Assembly: GCF_030711405.1 (NCBI RefSeq)
Contig: NZ_JAULSI010000010.1
Coordinates: forward strand, 1-64,000
Direction of reading: 5' to 3'
DNA: 64,000 nucleotides
DNA from: Massilia brevitalea
GTDB lineage: Bacteria; Pseudomonadota; Gammaproteobacteria; Burkholderiales; Burkholderiaceae_D
The notes beneath the pieces were generated by a model. That model was not told where the DNA came from, ran no database searches, and saw only the letters and a list, made by a program, of their open reading frames with translations. Shown in pieces: positions 45,614 through 54,485 of this stretch (the first letter of the stretch is position 1; the number at the start of each line of letters is the position of its first letter). Both the position numbers and the translations under genes were made by a program.

Positions 45614-45797
45614 CGTACGGTGGGCACCCCGTGCCCACGCGGTACGTACGTATCCTTGCACCTGCTGCCGCGACCCATCGCTCGAAACAACGAGCGAAGC
45701 CGATTTGCCGTCCGTCGCATGCCGAGCGAGCGACACCTTTCCGTACGTGATTCCAGACACGCACGTAACCGCGTGGGCACGGAGTGCCCACCGTACG
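45614..45797. repeat. inverted pair of family A palindromes, left arm extended
   Basis: The left arm (45614-45669) is a palindrome followed by CCTTGCACCTGCTGC, as in the dadA pair. The right arm (45761-45797) has the matching GCACGTAACCGCGTGGGCAC start but lacks the outer piece. The 90-base centre shows no terminator. Confidence 0.8.
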
Positions 45798-45907
45798 ATG
45801 CCTATCGCGGTCCGGTCTACCAGGCCATGATTGGCGCGTCCCGGCCCACCCGACGATGACGCAACCGCCATCAACCAGAACCCGCATAATCCCGCCCATC
45901 CTGCTGC

Positions 45908-45913
45908 TAAAAT
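45908..45913 (+). promoter_or_regulatory. candidate -10 box (TAAAAT) for the MipA-like gene
   Basis: TAAAAT lies 36 bases before the ATG at 45950, in the right place for a promoter just after the repeat pair. The -35 region is unclear. Confidence 0.3.
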
Positions 45914-45949
45914 AACAAGCCCCGCGCCCCGCGCCTTTTCCCTTTTCAC

Positions 45950-46807
45950 ATGAACAAAATCTTGCCCGCCATCGTCGGCCTCGCAGGCCTGGCCTGCTCG
46001 CTGCACGCTTCCGCCCAGATCATCGATTCGGCCGCGTCCCCGAGCGAACCGCCGGGCCGCCCGCTGTGGGAACTCGGCCTGGGCGGCGGTGTCATCAGCA
46101 CCCCGGCCTATCCCGGCGCGGATGACCGCGAAACCCGCGTGCTCGGCATTCCCACCGTGATCTACCGCGGCAAGATCCTGCGGGCCGACCAGTCCGGCAT
46201 CGGCGCGCGCCTGTTCCGCAGCGAGAACGCCGAACTCGACGTCGGCCTGGCGGCCTCGCTGCCGGCCAGGTCCGACGACGTCGACGCCCGCGCCGGCATG
46301 CCCGACCTTGGCGCCCTGGGCGAATTCGGCCCGCGCCTGAAACTGCGCCTGGCGCGCTTCGACGCCTACAGCGGCCTGCGCGCCGAGCTGCCGCTGCGCG
46401 CGGTGTTCGAGGTGCGCAGCGGCGTGCGCCACCAGGGCTACACCTTCGAGCCGCGCCTGGTCTACGAACGCCGCACCGCCGACGGCAAATGGATGTTCGA
46501 TACCCAGCTCTCCACCGTCGTCGGCGACGGCAAGATCAACCGCTACTTCTACGAAGTCGCGCCGCAGTACGCGAGCGCCGACCGTCCGGCCTATGCCGCC
46601 AAATCCGGCCTGATCCTGGTGCGCGTGGGCGCCTTTGCGGCGCGCCAGGTCAACCCGGATCTGCGCGTGTTCGGCTTCGTGCGCGCCGAGAACTACGGCG
46701 TCGGCGCCAACGACGACAGCCCGCTGCACCGCAAGAACAATGGCGTGTCGGGCGGCATCGGGCTGTCGTGGACGCTGTGGCGCTCCAGGTCCATGGCGCG
46801 TGACTGA
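45950..46807 (+). CDS. MipA/OmpV family outer-membrane protein
   Basis: This 285-residue protein has a signal peptide (MNKILPAIVGLAGLACSLHASA). The pattern WELGLGGGVISTPAYPGADD then PTVIYRGKILRADQSGIGAR is characteristic of MipA/OmpV proteins. The chain consists of amphipathic strands and ends VSGGIGLSWTLWRS. Family members include the MltA-interacting scaffold MipA and the porin-like OmpV; which role applies is open. It is followed by a cytochrome-like secreted protein gene after 86 bases. Confidence 0.88.
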   Translation: MNKILPAIVGLAGLACSLHASAQIIDSAASPSEPPGRPLWELGLGGGVISTPAYPGADDRETRVLGIPTVIYRGKILRADQSGIGARLFRSENAELDVGLAASLPARSDDVDARAGMPDLGALGEFGPRLKLRLARFDAYSGLRAELPLRAVFEVRSGVRHQGYTFEPRLVYERRTADGKWMFDTQLSTVVGDGKINRYFYEVAPQYASADRPAYAAKSGLILVRVGAFAARQVNPDLRVFGFVRAENYGVGANDDSPLHRKNNGVSGGIGLSWTLWRSRSMARD

Positions 46808-46893
46808 TCAATTCGAAGCCTTGTCCGGCCACAAGCCGTGACCCCCGCCCGCGCGGAAGATGAGCTGTTCGCCCTCCACACAAGGAATCGAAA

Positions 46894-48249
46894 ATGCTCA
46901 TCCGCAACGCATGCCTCTGCCTGGCCGGCAGCCTGCTCGCGCTCGGCGCGCTGGCTGCCAGCGTCAATCCCTACGCCGACCACAACGGCAAGCTGCCGCC
47001 CGCCGACTATACCGGGCCGCTGTTCAGGCTCAGCTATAACTATCCCGCCGGCCTGCCGGCGCCCCACATGCCCTGGCGCACGGCGATCGGCAATGGCGCC
47101 ATCACCACTGCCAGCGCGCCGGCCTACACCCAGGCCCTGAAGGACAGCATCGCGCGCGACATGGCCACGCTGCTGGCCGACTACGAGGACTGGAACGCGG
47201 CCAAGCGCGGCTGGTACAACGACCCCTGGCTGGGCGCCCAGCGCGAGCCGGTGCACGGCATGCTGGTCGGGATCGAGAAGGTCGACAATACCCTGTTCCC
47301 GAAAAGCGGTTTGACGAAACCCTTTACGACCTATGTGCTGACCTACTACAACCGTACCGCCGCGCAAACGCTGGGGAAAATCTGGAGCCGCAACCCGAAC
47401 GCCCCGATGCTCGACGGCGGCGCGACCCAGTACGCCGAGGGCTCGATCACCGTCAAGCTGGCGTTCACCACCGCCGACCCGGCCACCTGGCCGGCGATGG
47501 AAGGCGCGCTGGCCTGGCCGATGATGATGACGGCGAATGCCACCACCGGCCACAACGACAGGCCACGGCTGGACAAGGCGTACCTGATGCAGGTCGACGT
47601 CGTGGTGAAGGACACGCAGTCGGCGCCGCAGACCGGCTGGGTGTTCACGACCCTGGTCTACGACCGCGACACGCGTCCCGGCAGCGCCGGCGTGTGGGAC
47701 CAGATGGTGGCGCTCGGCGCGCAGTGGGGCAACGATCCGCAGGCCAACAGCGCGCTGAACCCTGGCGCGGCGCTGCAGGAAACCTGGGTGAATCCGAACG
47801 CGCCCTTGTACGCTACTGAAACCCTGGGCTGGGGCGGGCGCCTGTCGGGGCCGAACGACCACGCGCTGAACGATATCTCGGTGGCCGGGGAGGGCGGGCG
47901 CGTGCTGACCCGGAACGCCGCGAATTCATCCTGCCTGAGCTGCCACGGCGCCGCGCAGTGGAATGCCGCCAATCCGAAGCAGGGGATGGCGTCGTTCTTC
48001 ATGCCGCTGGCCGCACCGGGCGAAGGCGCGGCCGCCAACGCCGGCGCGCCCTACATGAATTCGCCGGCGCCGGGGTCCGTGGAATGGCTGCGCTGGTTCC
48101 AGAACCGCGCGGGCGACGTGCCGATGGACACCGGCAGCATCCCCGGCGACTACGACCTGGCGCTGACCTTCCGTGTGCTGCCGGCCTGGCACGCGGCGAT
48201 GACGGGCAAGGAGCATGCGCTGCGCAAGCTGGACGCATCCGGAAAGTAG
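46894..48249 (+). CDS. secreted single-haem protein of unknown function
   Basis: This 451-residue exported protein has a signal peptide (about 1-22, ending LGALAA). One c-type haem-binding motif, CLSCH, lies near residue 350 within NAANSSCLSCHGAAQWNA. A long N-terminal region (PWRTAIGNGAITTASAP, WNAAKRGWYNDPWLG) is not recognised, and a possible distal methionine lies downstream (GMASFFMPL). Its TAG stop is the first part of a repeat palindrome (GTAGGG), so the C-terminus may have been trimmed or extended when that element inserted. Redox partner or enzyme role unknown. Confidence 0.7.
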   Translation: MLIRNACLCLAGSLLALGALAASVNPYADHNGKLPPADYTGPLFRLSYNYPAGLPAPHMPWRTAIGNGAITTASAPAYTQALKDSIARDMATLLADYEDWNAAKRGWYNDPWLGAQREPVHGMLVGIEKVDNTLFPKSGLTKPFTTYVLTYYNRTAAQTLGKIWSRNPNAPMLDGGATQYAEGSITVKLAFTTADPATWPAMEGALAWPMMMTANATTGHNDRPRLDKAYLMQVDVVVKDTQSAPQTGWVFTTLVYDRDTRPGSAGVWDQMVALGAQWGNDPQANSALNPGAALQETWVNPNAPLYATETLGWGGRLSGPNDHALNDISVAGEGGRVLTRNAANSSCLSCHGAAQWNAANPKQGMASFFMPLAAPGEGAAANAGAPYMNSPAPGSVEWLRWFQNRAGDVPMDTGSIPGDYDLALTFRVLPAWHAAMTGKEHALRKLDASGK

Positions 48250-48295
48250 GGTGGTCGGCTTCGCCGCCCACGCGTACCGTTAGCGCCCACCCTAC
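48246..48295. repeat. degenerate family A element overlapping a stop codon
   Basis: It begins GTAGGGTGG at the stop codon of the haem-protein gene, has a divergent hairpin (GTCGGC-TTC-GCCG) and ends with a right half-site GCGCCCACCCTAC. It looks like a merged or rearranged pair. Confidence 0.6.
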
Positions 48296-48319
48296 ATTGC
48301 AACCGGTACCTCAAATAAA

Positions 48320-48341
48320 AAGGCGGCCATCTGGCCGCCTT
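48320..48341 (-). terminator. rho-independent terminator of the nucleoside transporter operon
   Basis: On the minus strand AAGGCGGCC / GGCCGCCTT with a four-base loop is followed by TTTATTTG, 22 bases after the last permease gene. Confidence 0.92.
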
Positions 48342-48362
48342 CCCGTTCACATCAAGTGCAGA

Positions 48363-49328
48363 TCAGCGCGACTTCACGAACGGCTTGCCAACCGCCTTCG
48401 GCGCCACCGACTTGGCCATCAGCCCGGCCAGCACGATCACGGTCACGACGTACGGAATCATCTGGATCAGCGAGCCGGGAATGCGGCCCACGAGCGGCAA
48501 ATCGACGCCTTCGATCTGGATCTGCACGGCCGAGAAGAAGCCGAACATCAGGCAGCCGAGCACGGTCTGCAGTGGACGCCAATTGCCAAACACCAGGGCC
48601 GTCAGGGCCAGGTAACCGGCGCCGGCCGACATGTCGCGCAGGAAGAAGCCGCTCTGGACGATCGACAGGTAGGCGCCCGAGAACGAGCACAGCACGCCGG
48701 CCACCAGCATCGCCATGTAGCGGGTGCGCTCGACCGAGACGCCGGCGGCATCGGCTGCGTGCGGGTTTTCTCCGCAGGCGCGCAGGCGCAGGCCGAAACG
48801 GCTGTGGTAGACCACCCAGTGCACGACCGGCAGCAGCAGGAAAGCCAGGTAGACCAGCGGCGAGTGGCCGCCGATCAGGCTGTTCCAGATCCAGCCCAGC
48901 ACTGGCACGCCGGCCAAGGCTTCGGCGCCCGGCAGGGTCACGCTGGCCAGGCGCGCCGCGCCCAGGTCCGGCGTGCGGCCGCCCTGCTGGAAGATGTACT
49001 GGGCGACCACGAAGGTCAGGCCGCTCATGGCGATGTTGATGGCGATGCCGGCCACCAGCTGGTTGCCCTTTTGCGTGATCGAGACGAATGCCTGGACCAT
49101 GGCCAGCGCCACCGAGACGGCGATGCCGGCGGCGATGCCCAGCCACGGGTTCTGCGTCGTGTAGCCGACCGCGGCGGAGACGAAGGCCGAGGCGAGGATC
49201 TTGCCCTCGAGGCCAATGTCGACCACGCCGCTGCGTTCGGCGAACAGGCCGGCCAGCGCGGCGAACATCAGCACCGGCGCGTTGCGGATCGTCGAGACGA
49301 CGATGTTGGCGATATCAAAGCCTTCCAT
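48363..49328 (-). CDS. BMP-type nucleoside ABC transporter permease (second)
   Basis: This 321-residue inner-membrane permease of the BPD_transp_2 type has about eight to nine hydrophobic segments. It shows the start ANIVVSTIRNAPVLMFAALA, AERSGVVDIGLEGKIL and the coupling segment ACGENPHAADAAGVSVERTR that are typical of NupQ/YufQ-like proteins. It pairs with the permease upstream; the two genes are separated by three bases. The operon order is binding protein, double ATPase, permease, permease. Confidence 0.92.
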   Translation of the reverse strand: MEGFDIANIVVSTIRNAPVLMFAALAGLFAERSGVVDIGLEGKILASAFVSAAVGYTTQNPWLGIAAGIAVSVALAMVQAFVSITQKGNQLVAGIAINIAMSGLTFVVAQYIFQQGGRTPDLGAARLASVTLPGAEALAGVPVLGWIWNSLIGGHSPLVYLAFLLLPVVHWVVYHSRFGLRLRACGENPHAADAAGVSVERTRYMAMLVAGVLCSFSGAYLSIVQSGFFLRDMSAGAGYLALTALVFGNWRPLQTVLGCLMFGFFSAVQIQIEGVDLPLVGRIPGSLIQMIPYVVTVIVLAGLMAKSVAPKAVGKPFVKSR

Positions 49329-49331
49329 GAT

Positions 49332-50426
49332 TTAACCCTTGCGTGTTGCGTTGATCAGTTTCAGGAGCGCCGGACCGTACAGGTTTTCCATTGCGCCGCA
49401 GAACAGGATGATCAGGCCCTGGATGAAGACGAAGGTCTCTACCGGGATGTTCGGTTTTTCCAGCGACAGATCGAAGCCGCCCTGGATCAGCGCGCCGAAC
49501 AGCACCGACGACAGGAAGATGCCGACCGGGTGCTGGCGGCCCATCAGGGCGATGGCGATGCCGATGAAGCCGGCGCCGGCCGGGAAGTTCAGGCTCAGGT
49601 AATGGGTCGAGCCCATGATGGAGTTCACCGAGGCCAGGCCGGCCAGGGCGCCCGAGATCAGCATGGCGACGATGATCATGCGGCTGATGCGCACGCCGGC
49701 GTAGTGGGCCGCGTGCTGGTTCAGGCCGGTGGCGCGCAGCTGGTAGCCCCAGGTCGAGCGCGAGACCACCACGCCGTAGATGACGAGGGCGGCGATGGCG
49801 ACCAGGAAGCCGATGTTCAGCGGGGTATCGCCGAAGAAGGGGAACCAGGTGTTCAGGGTCGGCAGCATGGCGCTGTCGGCGAACACGCGGCTGGCCGGGT
49901 TCTGCTCGCCCTCGGGGATGAGGTACTTCACGATGATGAAGTTCATCAGGCTGGCGGCGATGAAGTTGAACATGATGGTCGTGACCACCACGTGGCTGCC
50001 GCGCCTGGCCTGCAGGTAGCCCGGCAGGAAGGCCCACAGCGCGCCGAACACGGCGGCGCCGACCATGGCCAGCGGAATCAGCAGCCAGGGCGACAGGGTG
50101 TTGTCGAACGCCAGCACGGCCAGGGTCAGGCCGAGGCCGCCGAAGTACATCTGGCCTTCGGCGCCGATGTTGAACAGGCCGGCCTTCATGGCGATCGACA
50201 CGGCAAGGCCCGTGAAGATGAAGGTGCTGGCGTAGAACAGCGTGTAGGCCAGGCCTTCCGGATTGATGACGGCCGAGTCGATCAGGATCTTCATCGACTC
50301 GATCGGGCTTTCGCCCAGCAGGTGGATGACGAGCGCGGCGACCAGCAGCGCCGACAGCAGGTTCAGGAGCGGCAGGGCGATACCGGTCGCCCAGCGTGGA
50401 AGTTCGGTGAGTTTCATCTGTTTCAT
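49332..50426 (-). CDS. BMP-type nucleoside ABC transporter permease (first)
   Basis: This 364-residue permease resembles NupP/YufP. It has an N-terminal helix (LLNLLSALLVAALVIHLLG), FNIGAEGQMYFGGLGL, the coupling-helix region ATGLNQHAAHYAGVRISRMI and many hydrophobic segments. Its ATG overlaps the stop of the ATPase gene by four bases, giving translational coupling. An in-frame ATG nine bases further in (MKLTELP) is also possible. Confidence 0.92.
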   Translation of the reverse strand: MKQMKLTELPRWATGIALPLLNLLSALLVAALVIHLLGESPIESMKILIDSAVINPEGLAYTLFYASTFIFTGLAVSIAMKAGLFNIGAEGQMYFGGLGLTLAVLAFDNTLSPWLLIPLAMVGAAVFGALWAFLPGYLQARRGSHVVVTTIMFNFIAASLMNFIIVKYLIPEGEQNPASRVFADSAMLPTLNTWFPFFGDTPLNIGFLVAIAALVIYGVVVSRSTWGYQLRATGLNQHAAHYAGVRISRMIIVAMLISGALAGLASVNSIMGSTHYLSLNFPAGAGFIGIAIALMGRQHPVGIFLSSVLFGALIQGGFDLSLEKPNIPVETFVFIQGLIILFCGAMENLYGPALLKLINATRKG

Positions 50427-51952
50427 GACTTGTGCATGCCGCCCATCAGGAGGCCGATGCGGGTAGTGTCGAATTCGTCGATGGCCAGTTCGCCGGTGAC
50501 GCGCCCGCCGGAGACAACCACGATGCGGTCGGCCAGGGCGCGCACTTCTTCCAGCTCGGTCGACACCAGCAGGATCGCCACGCCTTCGTCGCGCAGGCGC
50601 AGCAGCTGGGTGTGGATCGACTCGATGGTGCCGATGTCGACGCCGCGCGTCGGCTGGCCGACCAGCATCAGTTTCGGCTGGGCCGAGACTTCGCGCGCGA
50701 TCACCACCTTTTGCTGGTTGCCGCCGGAGAGCAGGCCGATGCGCATGTCGGGGTTGTTCGGACGCACGTCAAACGCCTGCAGCAGGTGCGCGCAGCGCTT
50801 GGCAATCGCCTCGAAGTCGAACAGGCCCCAGCGGTTTTTCACGCGACTTTCGTAGCCGAACACAGTGTTCTGCATCACCGAGTAATCCTTGATCACGCCG
50901 TCGCGCAGGCGGTCTTCCGGCACGTGGCCGATGCCGAGCTGGCGAAAGGTGGCCGGCAAGCCGTCGGCATTCGAGCGGCCGGAATAGGGCAGGGGCTTGC
51001 CATCGAACTCGACCTGGCCGGACGTCGGCAGGCGCATGCCGGCCAGGATTTCCATCAGCTCGCTCTGGCCATTGCCGGACACGCCGGCAAGCGCGACGAT
51101 CTCGCCGGCGCGCACGGTCAGGTTGATGTCGGCCAGCAGCTGCACCTTGTTCGCATCCTGCAGCTGCAGGTTGTTCACTTTCAGGACAGGCGCGCCGGGA
51201 TTGAAGGGCTTGCGCGGCAGGTTGCCTTCGATCGGGCGGCCGACCATCATGTTGGCCAGTTGCTCCTTCGAGGTCTCGCTGGTCGTGACGGCGCCCGCCA
51301 CGCGGCCGGCGCGCATCACCGTCACCTGGTCGGTGATGTCCATGATCTCGCCCAGCTTGTGGGTGATCAGGATGATGGTCTTGCCCTGGTCCTTGAACAG
51401 GCGCAGGATTTCGAACAGGGACGCGGTTTCCTGGGCGGTGAGGACGGCGGTAGGCTCGTCCAGGATCAGGATGTTCGCGCTGCGGTAGATCTGCTTCAGG
51501 ATCTCGACGCGCTGCTGGGCACCCACCGACAGATCGTGGATGGTGGCCAGCGGATCGACGTCGAGGCGGTAGCGCGTGCAGATCTCGCGCAGCTTGTTTT
51601 CGACTTCCTTGCGTTTCGCAGCCAGCTTGAAGCCGCCCTCGGCGCCGAGCATCACGTTGTCGAGCACGGTCATGTTTTCGACCAGCATGAAGTGCTGGTG
51701 AACCATGCCGATGCCGAGATCGATGGCTTCCTGGCTGGTGCGGATATTCCGCGCCTGGCCATCGATCAGGAGTTGCCCGCTGTCGGCATGGTAATAGCCG
51801 TACAGGATGCTCATCAGGGTGGATTTGCCGGCGCCGTTCTCCCCGATGACGCCATGGATGGAACCCTTGGCGATCGTGAAGCTGACGTCAGCGTTCGCTT
51901 GCACCGGCCCGAAGGCCTTGCTTATGTTGCGAAATTCTACGGCTGGCTGCAT
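50423..51952 (-). CDS. nucleoside ABC transporter ATPase with two nucleotide-binding domains
   Basis: This 509-residue ATPase has two ABC cassettes on one chain, as in NupO/YufO and sugar importers. The first cassette has Walker A GENGAGKST (about 37-45) and signature LSVGAQQRVEI. The second has a degenerate Walker A (GVSGNGQSEL) and a good signature (LLSGGNQQKVVIAREV). The ATG at 51952 (MQPAVEFRNISKAFGP) starts directly on the first cassette. A GC-rich hairpin separates it from the binding-protein gene upstream, which would lower its expression relative to the binding protein. Confidence 0.94.
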   Translation of the reverse strand: MQPAVEFRNISKAFGPVQANADVSFTIAKGSIHGVIGENGAGKSTLMSILYGYYHADSGQLLIDGQARNIRTSQEAIDLGIGMVHQHFMLVENMTVLDNVMLGAEGGFKLAAKRKEVENKLREICTRYRLDVDPLATIHDLSVGAQQRVEILKQIYRSANILILDEPTAVLTAQETASLFEILRLFKDQGKTIILITHKLGEIMDITDQVTVMRAGRVAGAVTTSETSKEQLANMMVGRPIEGNLPRKPFNPGAPVLKVNNLQLQDANKVQLLADINLTVRAGEIVALAGVSGNGQSELMEILAGMRLPTSGQVEFDGKPLPYSGRSNADGLPATFRQLGIGHVPEDRLRDGVIKDYSVMQNTVFGYESRVKNRWGLFDFEAIAKRCAHLLQAFDVRPNNPDMRIGLLSGGNQQKVVIAREVSAQPKLMLVGQPTRGVDIGTIESIHTQLLRLRDEGVAILLVSTELEEVRALADRIVVVSGGRVTGELAIDEFDTTRIGLLMGGMHKS

Positions 51953-52030
51953 AGCGATCAGTAGTAAAAATGTTTGCTTAAAAATGATGAATGCATTGGG
52001 TGGCACGGTGGCCAGCCCAACGCATTTAAA

Positions 52031-52065
52031 AGCGCGCCGCGCCGGGGTCTCCGGCGCGGCGCGCT
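52031..52065 (-). terminator. attenuator-like terminator between binding protein and ATPase genes
   Basis: A perfect 15-bp GC-rich stem (AGCGCGCCGCGCCGG / CCGGCGCGGCGCGCT) with a five-base loop, followed on the minus strand by TTTAAATG. It is likely to stop part of the transcripts, giving more binding protein than membrane components. Confidence 0.8.
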
Positions 52066-52087
52066 TGTCGTTACAACGATATGAAAA

Positions 52088-53083
52088 TCAGACCGGGCAG
52101 CTGCTGCCTGCGCGGTAATCGATGACCTTGATCTTGCCGTTGATGATGTCGGCTTTTACGCCATTCACGCGTTTTTCGATTTCCGGGGTGACGACCTTGC
52201 GGTTGTCCTTGTCCAGCACCCAGTCCACGCCGCCTTCTTTCAGGCCTTTATAGGTGGTGCCGCCCTTCCAGGTGTTGTTCTTGACCTGCATGAAGGAGTC
52301 GTAGATCGCGATGTCGACGCGCTTGACCATCGAGGTCAGCATGTTACCCGGGTGCAGGTAGTTCTGGTTCGAATCGACGCCGATCGCCAGCTTGCCTTTT
52401 TCCTTGGCCATCTGCAGGGCGCCCATGCCCGAGCCGCCGGCCACGGCGAACACGACGTCGGCACCGCGGTCGAATTGCTGGCGTGCCAGCTCGCCGCCCT
52501 TGGCCGGGTCGTTCCAGGCCGCGGCGGTGGTGCCGACCATGTTCGACATGATCTCGATCTTCGGCTGCTGCGCCTTGGCGCCCTGGTTATAGCCGCACGA
52601 GAAGGCGCGGATCAGCGGAATGTCCATGCCGCCGACAAAACCGATCTTCTTGGTCTTGGACGCCATGGCGGCGGCGACGCCGACCAGGTAGGAGCCTTCC
52701 TGTTCCTTGAACATGATCGAGTTCACGTTCGCGCCTGGCGCGATCGAGTCGATCAGGACGAATCGGACTTTCGGGAATTCCTTGGCGACCTTGGCCACGG
52801 CCTGGGTCTGCGAGAAGCCGATGGCGGCGATCATGTCGAGCTTCTTGCGCGCGAGACCGCGCATCACCTGCTCGGCCTGGGTATCGCTGTTGGCCTGGAC
52901 TTCGATGTAGGAGATGCCCGTTTCCTTCTTGAAGCGCTCGGCGCCTTCGAAAGCGGACTGGTTGAACGACTTGTCGAACTTGCCGCCGGCATCATAGACG
53001 ATGCCCAGTTTCGGATTGGCTGCGCTTGCCGTGCCGGCGATGCACAGTGCTGCAATCGTCATGCTGAGTTGCTTGAATTTCAT
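52088..53083 (-). CDS. BMP family nucleoside-binding protein
   Basis: This 331-residue periplasmic binding protein of the BMP/PnrA family has a Sec signal (MKFKQLSMTIAALCIAGTAS). No lipobox cysteine is present, so it should be soluble. Family marks are GIVYDAGGKFDKSFNQSAFEG, IGFSQTQAVAKVAKEFP and FVGGMDIPLIRAFSCGYNQG. PnrA-like members bind purine nucleosides. It heads the operon with three transporter genes, and its surroundings (punA, guaD, xdh, nucleotidase) support nucleoside binding. Confidence 0.93.
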   Translation of the reverse strand: MKFKQLSMTIAALCIAGTASAANPKLGIVYDAGGKFDKSFNQSAFEGAERFKKETGISYIEVQANSDTQAEQVMRGLARKKLDMIAAIGFSQTQAVAKVAKEFPKVRFVLIDSIAPGANVNSIMFKEQEGSYLVGVAAAMASKTKKIGFVGGMDIPLIRAFSCGYNQGAKAQQPKIEIMSNMVGTTAAAWNDPAKGGELARQQFDRGADVVFAVAGGSGMGALQMAKEKGKLAIGVDSNQNYLHPGNMLTSMVKRVDIAIYDSFMQVKNNTWKGGTTYKGLKEGGVDWVLDKDNRKVVTPEIEKRVNGVKADIINGKIKVIDYRAGSSCPV

Positions 53084-53106
53084 GAAATAGCTCCTGGAAT
53101 TTCGAT

Positions 53107-53112
53107 ATTGTA
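53107..53112 (-). promoter_or_regulatory. candidate -10 box (TACAAT) for the BMP operon
   Basis: On the minus strand TACAAT lies about 24 bases before the BMP start and is followed by a good CAGGAGC ribosome site. No clear -35 box. Confidence 0.4.
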
Positions 53113-53470
53113 CCCGGCGCAACGGCTGCGTTGGGAAGGGCGGCATAAAGGCAAGGCATCGAGCGGCACTGGATCGCACTTGCACACTGCCGTGCAGGCA
53201 CCATTCGTTCACGCAATTCGATGACGTGCGGATTGTGTCAGCCCCAAACGTTTCACGGGGTTACGATTTGTATCGCGGCCTGCTCAACCCGTGCATTACG
53301 CGCGCGAATGTCGCAGCGTCGCAACAGCAAACGGGGAGGGTAGCCCGGCCATGCGCTGCGTGGCGCCGGGTATCGGAAAACCTGCGCAGCTCAACCTGTC
53401 AAATATGCATCAGCCCGTGGATGCATGACAAATACGATTTTACTTGGCAATTTATTCGAAGGAAATATAA

Positions 53471-53497
53471 ATGCCGACAACATTCGGCATCTTTTTT
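53471..53497. terminator. hairpin at the 3' end of the alpha/beta hydrolase gene
   Basis: ATGCCGA / TCGGCAT with a six-base loop; followed by CTTTTTT on the plus strand and TTTATATTT on the minus strand, so it can serve either direction. The hydrolase gene (minus) ends four bases away. Confidence 0.6.
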
Positions 53498-53500
53498 CCT

Positions 53501-54370
53501 TCACGCCACAGTTTCGAGGAGTTGCGGGGCGGGCAGGGGCTGGCTGAAGCGCTCGCTCAGGAAGCTGGCGATGCGGGCCTGGGTCGCTTCCAGGTAGGGA
53601 ATGTTCAGGTGGTCCGAGCCGGGCACGATCTCGTCGGCGATCAGGTTGGCCAGCTTGCCGCATAGCTGGTCGGTATGCGAGTGGGGCACGATGTCGTCGC
53701 TTTCCGCGCGCAGCACGCAAGTGGGAACGGTGAGCGAGGGCGCGTACTTGATCGACTCGAAGCGGTGGCGCAGCATGTACTCGATCGGCATGGCGCGGAA
53801 CTTGCGCTTGGCAATCGCCAGGATCGAATCGTAGGGCGTGATCAGGACCACCGAGTGGGCGGCGCGTTCCTTCGCCACCTGTACGGCGACGCCGGAACCG
53901 AGGCTGCGCCCGACCACGGCGATGCGGCGCGCGTCGACCTGGCCCAGGGCGGCCAGCCAGTCGTACAGCGTGCAGCCGTCGTCGATCATCAGGGTTTCGT
54001 CGGGGATGCCGTGCGAATTGCCGTAGCCGCGGTAGTTCATCGCCAGCACGGTCATGTTGGGGAACAGATTACCGGCGTCGCGCACCACCCAGGACACTTC
54101 CTCGGAGCGGCCGCCGAAATACAGCACCGCCGGGCGCGGACCCGGCGTGCGCGGCGTCATCAGCCAGCCGCAGAGGCGGGTGCCGTCCTTGGCGCGCAGG
54201 ACGATCGGGCGGGTGCGATGGCCGCTGCTGCGCGGGCTATTGACCTCGGGGATGATGGTCGGGTTGAACACCAGCCGTCGCTGGTTGGCGGCCACCGCAG
54301 CCGTCAGGCCCAGCCACAACACGCTGGCGAATCCCGCCATCCCTGCCGCCATTTTTTTCGATGTGTTCAT
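53501..54370 (-). CDS. membrane-anchored alpha/beta hydrolase
   Basis: This 289-residue alpha/beta-hydrolase has an N-terminal hydrophobic segment (about 8-28, GMAGFASVLWLGLTAAVAA) that is a signal anchor or signal peptide. The nucleophile elbow is GRSLGSG (about 155-161), preceded by NYRGYGNSHG; the acid is in RAESDDIVPHSHT and the His in PGSDHLNIPY. It resembles the BEM46/ABHD13-type proteins. The substrate is not known. It stands alone. Confidence 0.85.
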   Translation of the reverse strand: MNTSKKMAAGMAGFASVLWLGLTAAVAANQRRLVFNPTIIPEVNSPRSSGHRTRPIVLRAKDGTRLCGWLMTPRTPGPRPAVLYFGGRSEEVSWVVRDAGNLFPNMTVLAMNYRGYGNSHGIPDETLMIDDGCTLYDWLAALGQVDARRIAVVGRSLGSGVAVQVAKERAAHSVVLITPYDSILAIAKRKFRAMPIEYMLRHRFESIKYAPSLTVPTCVLRAESDDIVPHSHTDQLCGKLANLIADEIVPGSDHLNIPYLEATQARIASFLSERFSQPLPAPQLLETVA

Positions 54371-54485
54371 GAGCCACAGTCTACGCCTACAGCGCTAACT
54401 CTTCTGTGCGGCAAGTCGCCATGCACTGCAGCAAAGGACTGAGCTGGCGCGAGAGTATGGTTTGCGCAACAGTGGCCTCTCCCGA

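Larger units (their letters stand above)
45515..45949. other. gap between the nuclease and MipA-like genes
   Basis: 435 bases. It holds the nuclease terminator (45546-45571), an inverted pair of family A repeats (45614-45797) and a possible -10 box (TAAAAT, 45908-45913) for the next gene. Confidence 0.5.
53084..53500. other. gap between the BMP gene and the hydrolase gene
   Basis: 417 bases. It contains a minus-strand TACAAT (53107-53112) in the right place for the BMP promoter, and a hairpin (53471-53490) next to the hydrolase gene. The middle is plain; no further open frame looks convincing. Confidence 0.5.

Noticed and set aside
47958-50855. A 965-codon plus-strand frame spanning the end of the haem-protein gene and the permease genes
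   Set aside because: It crosses three genes and a terminator with no coding features.
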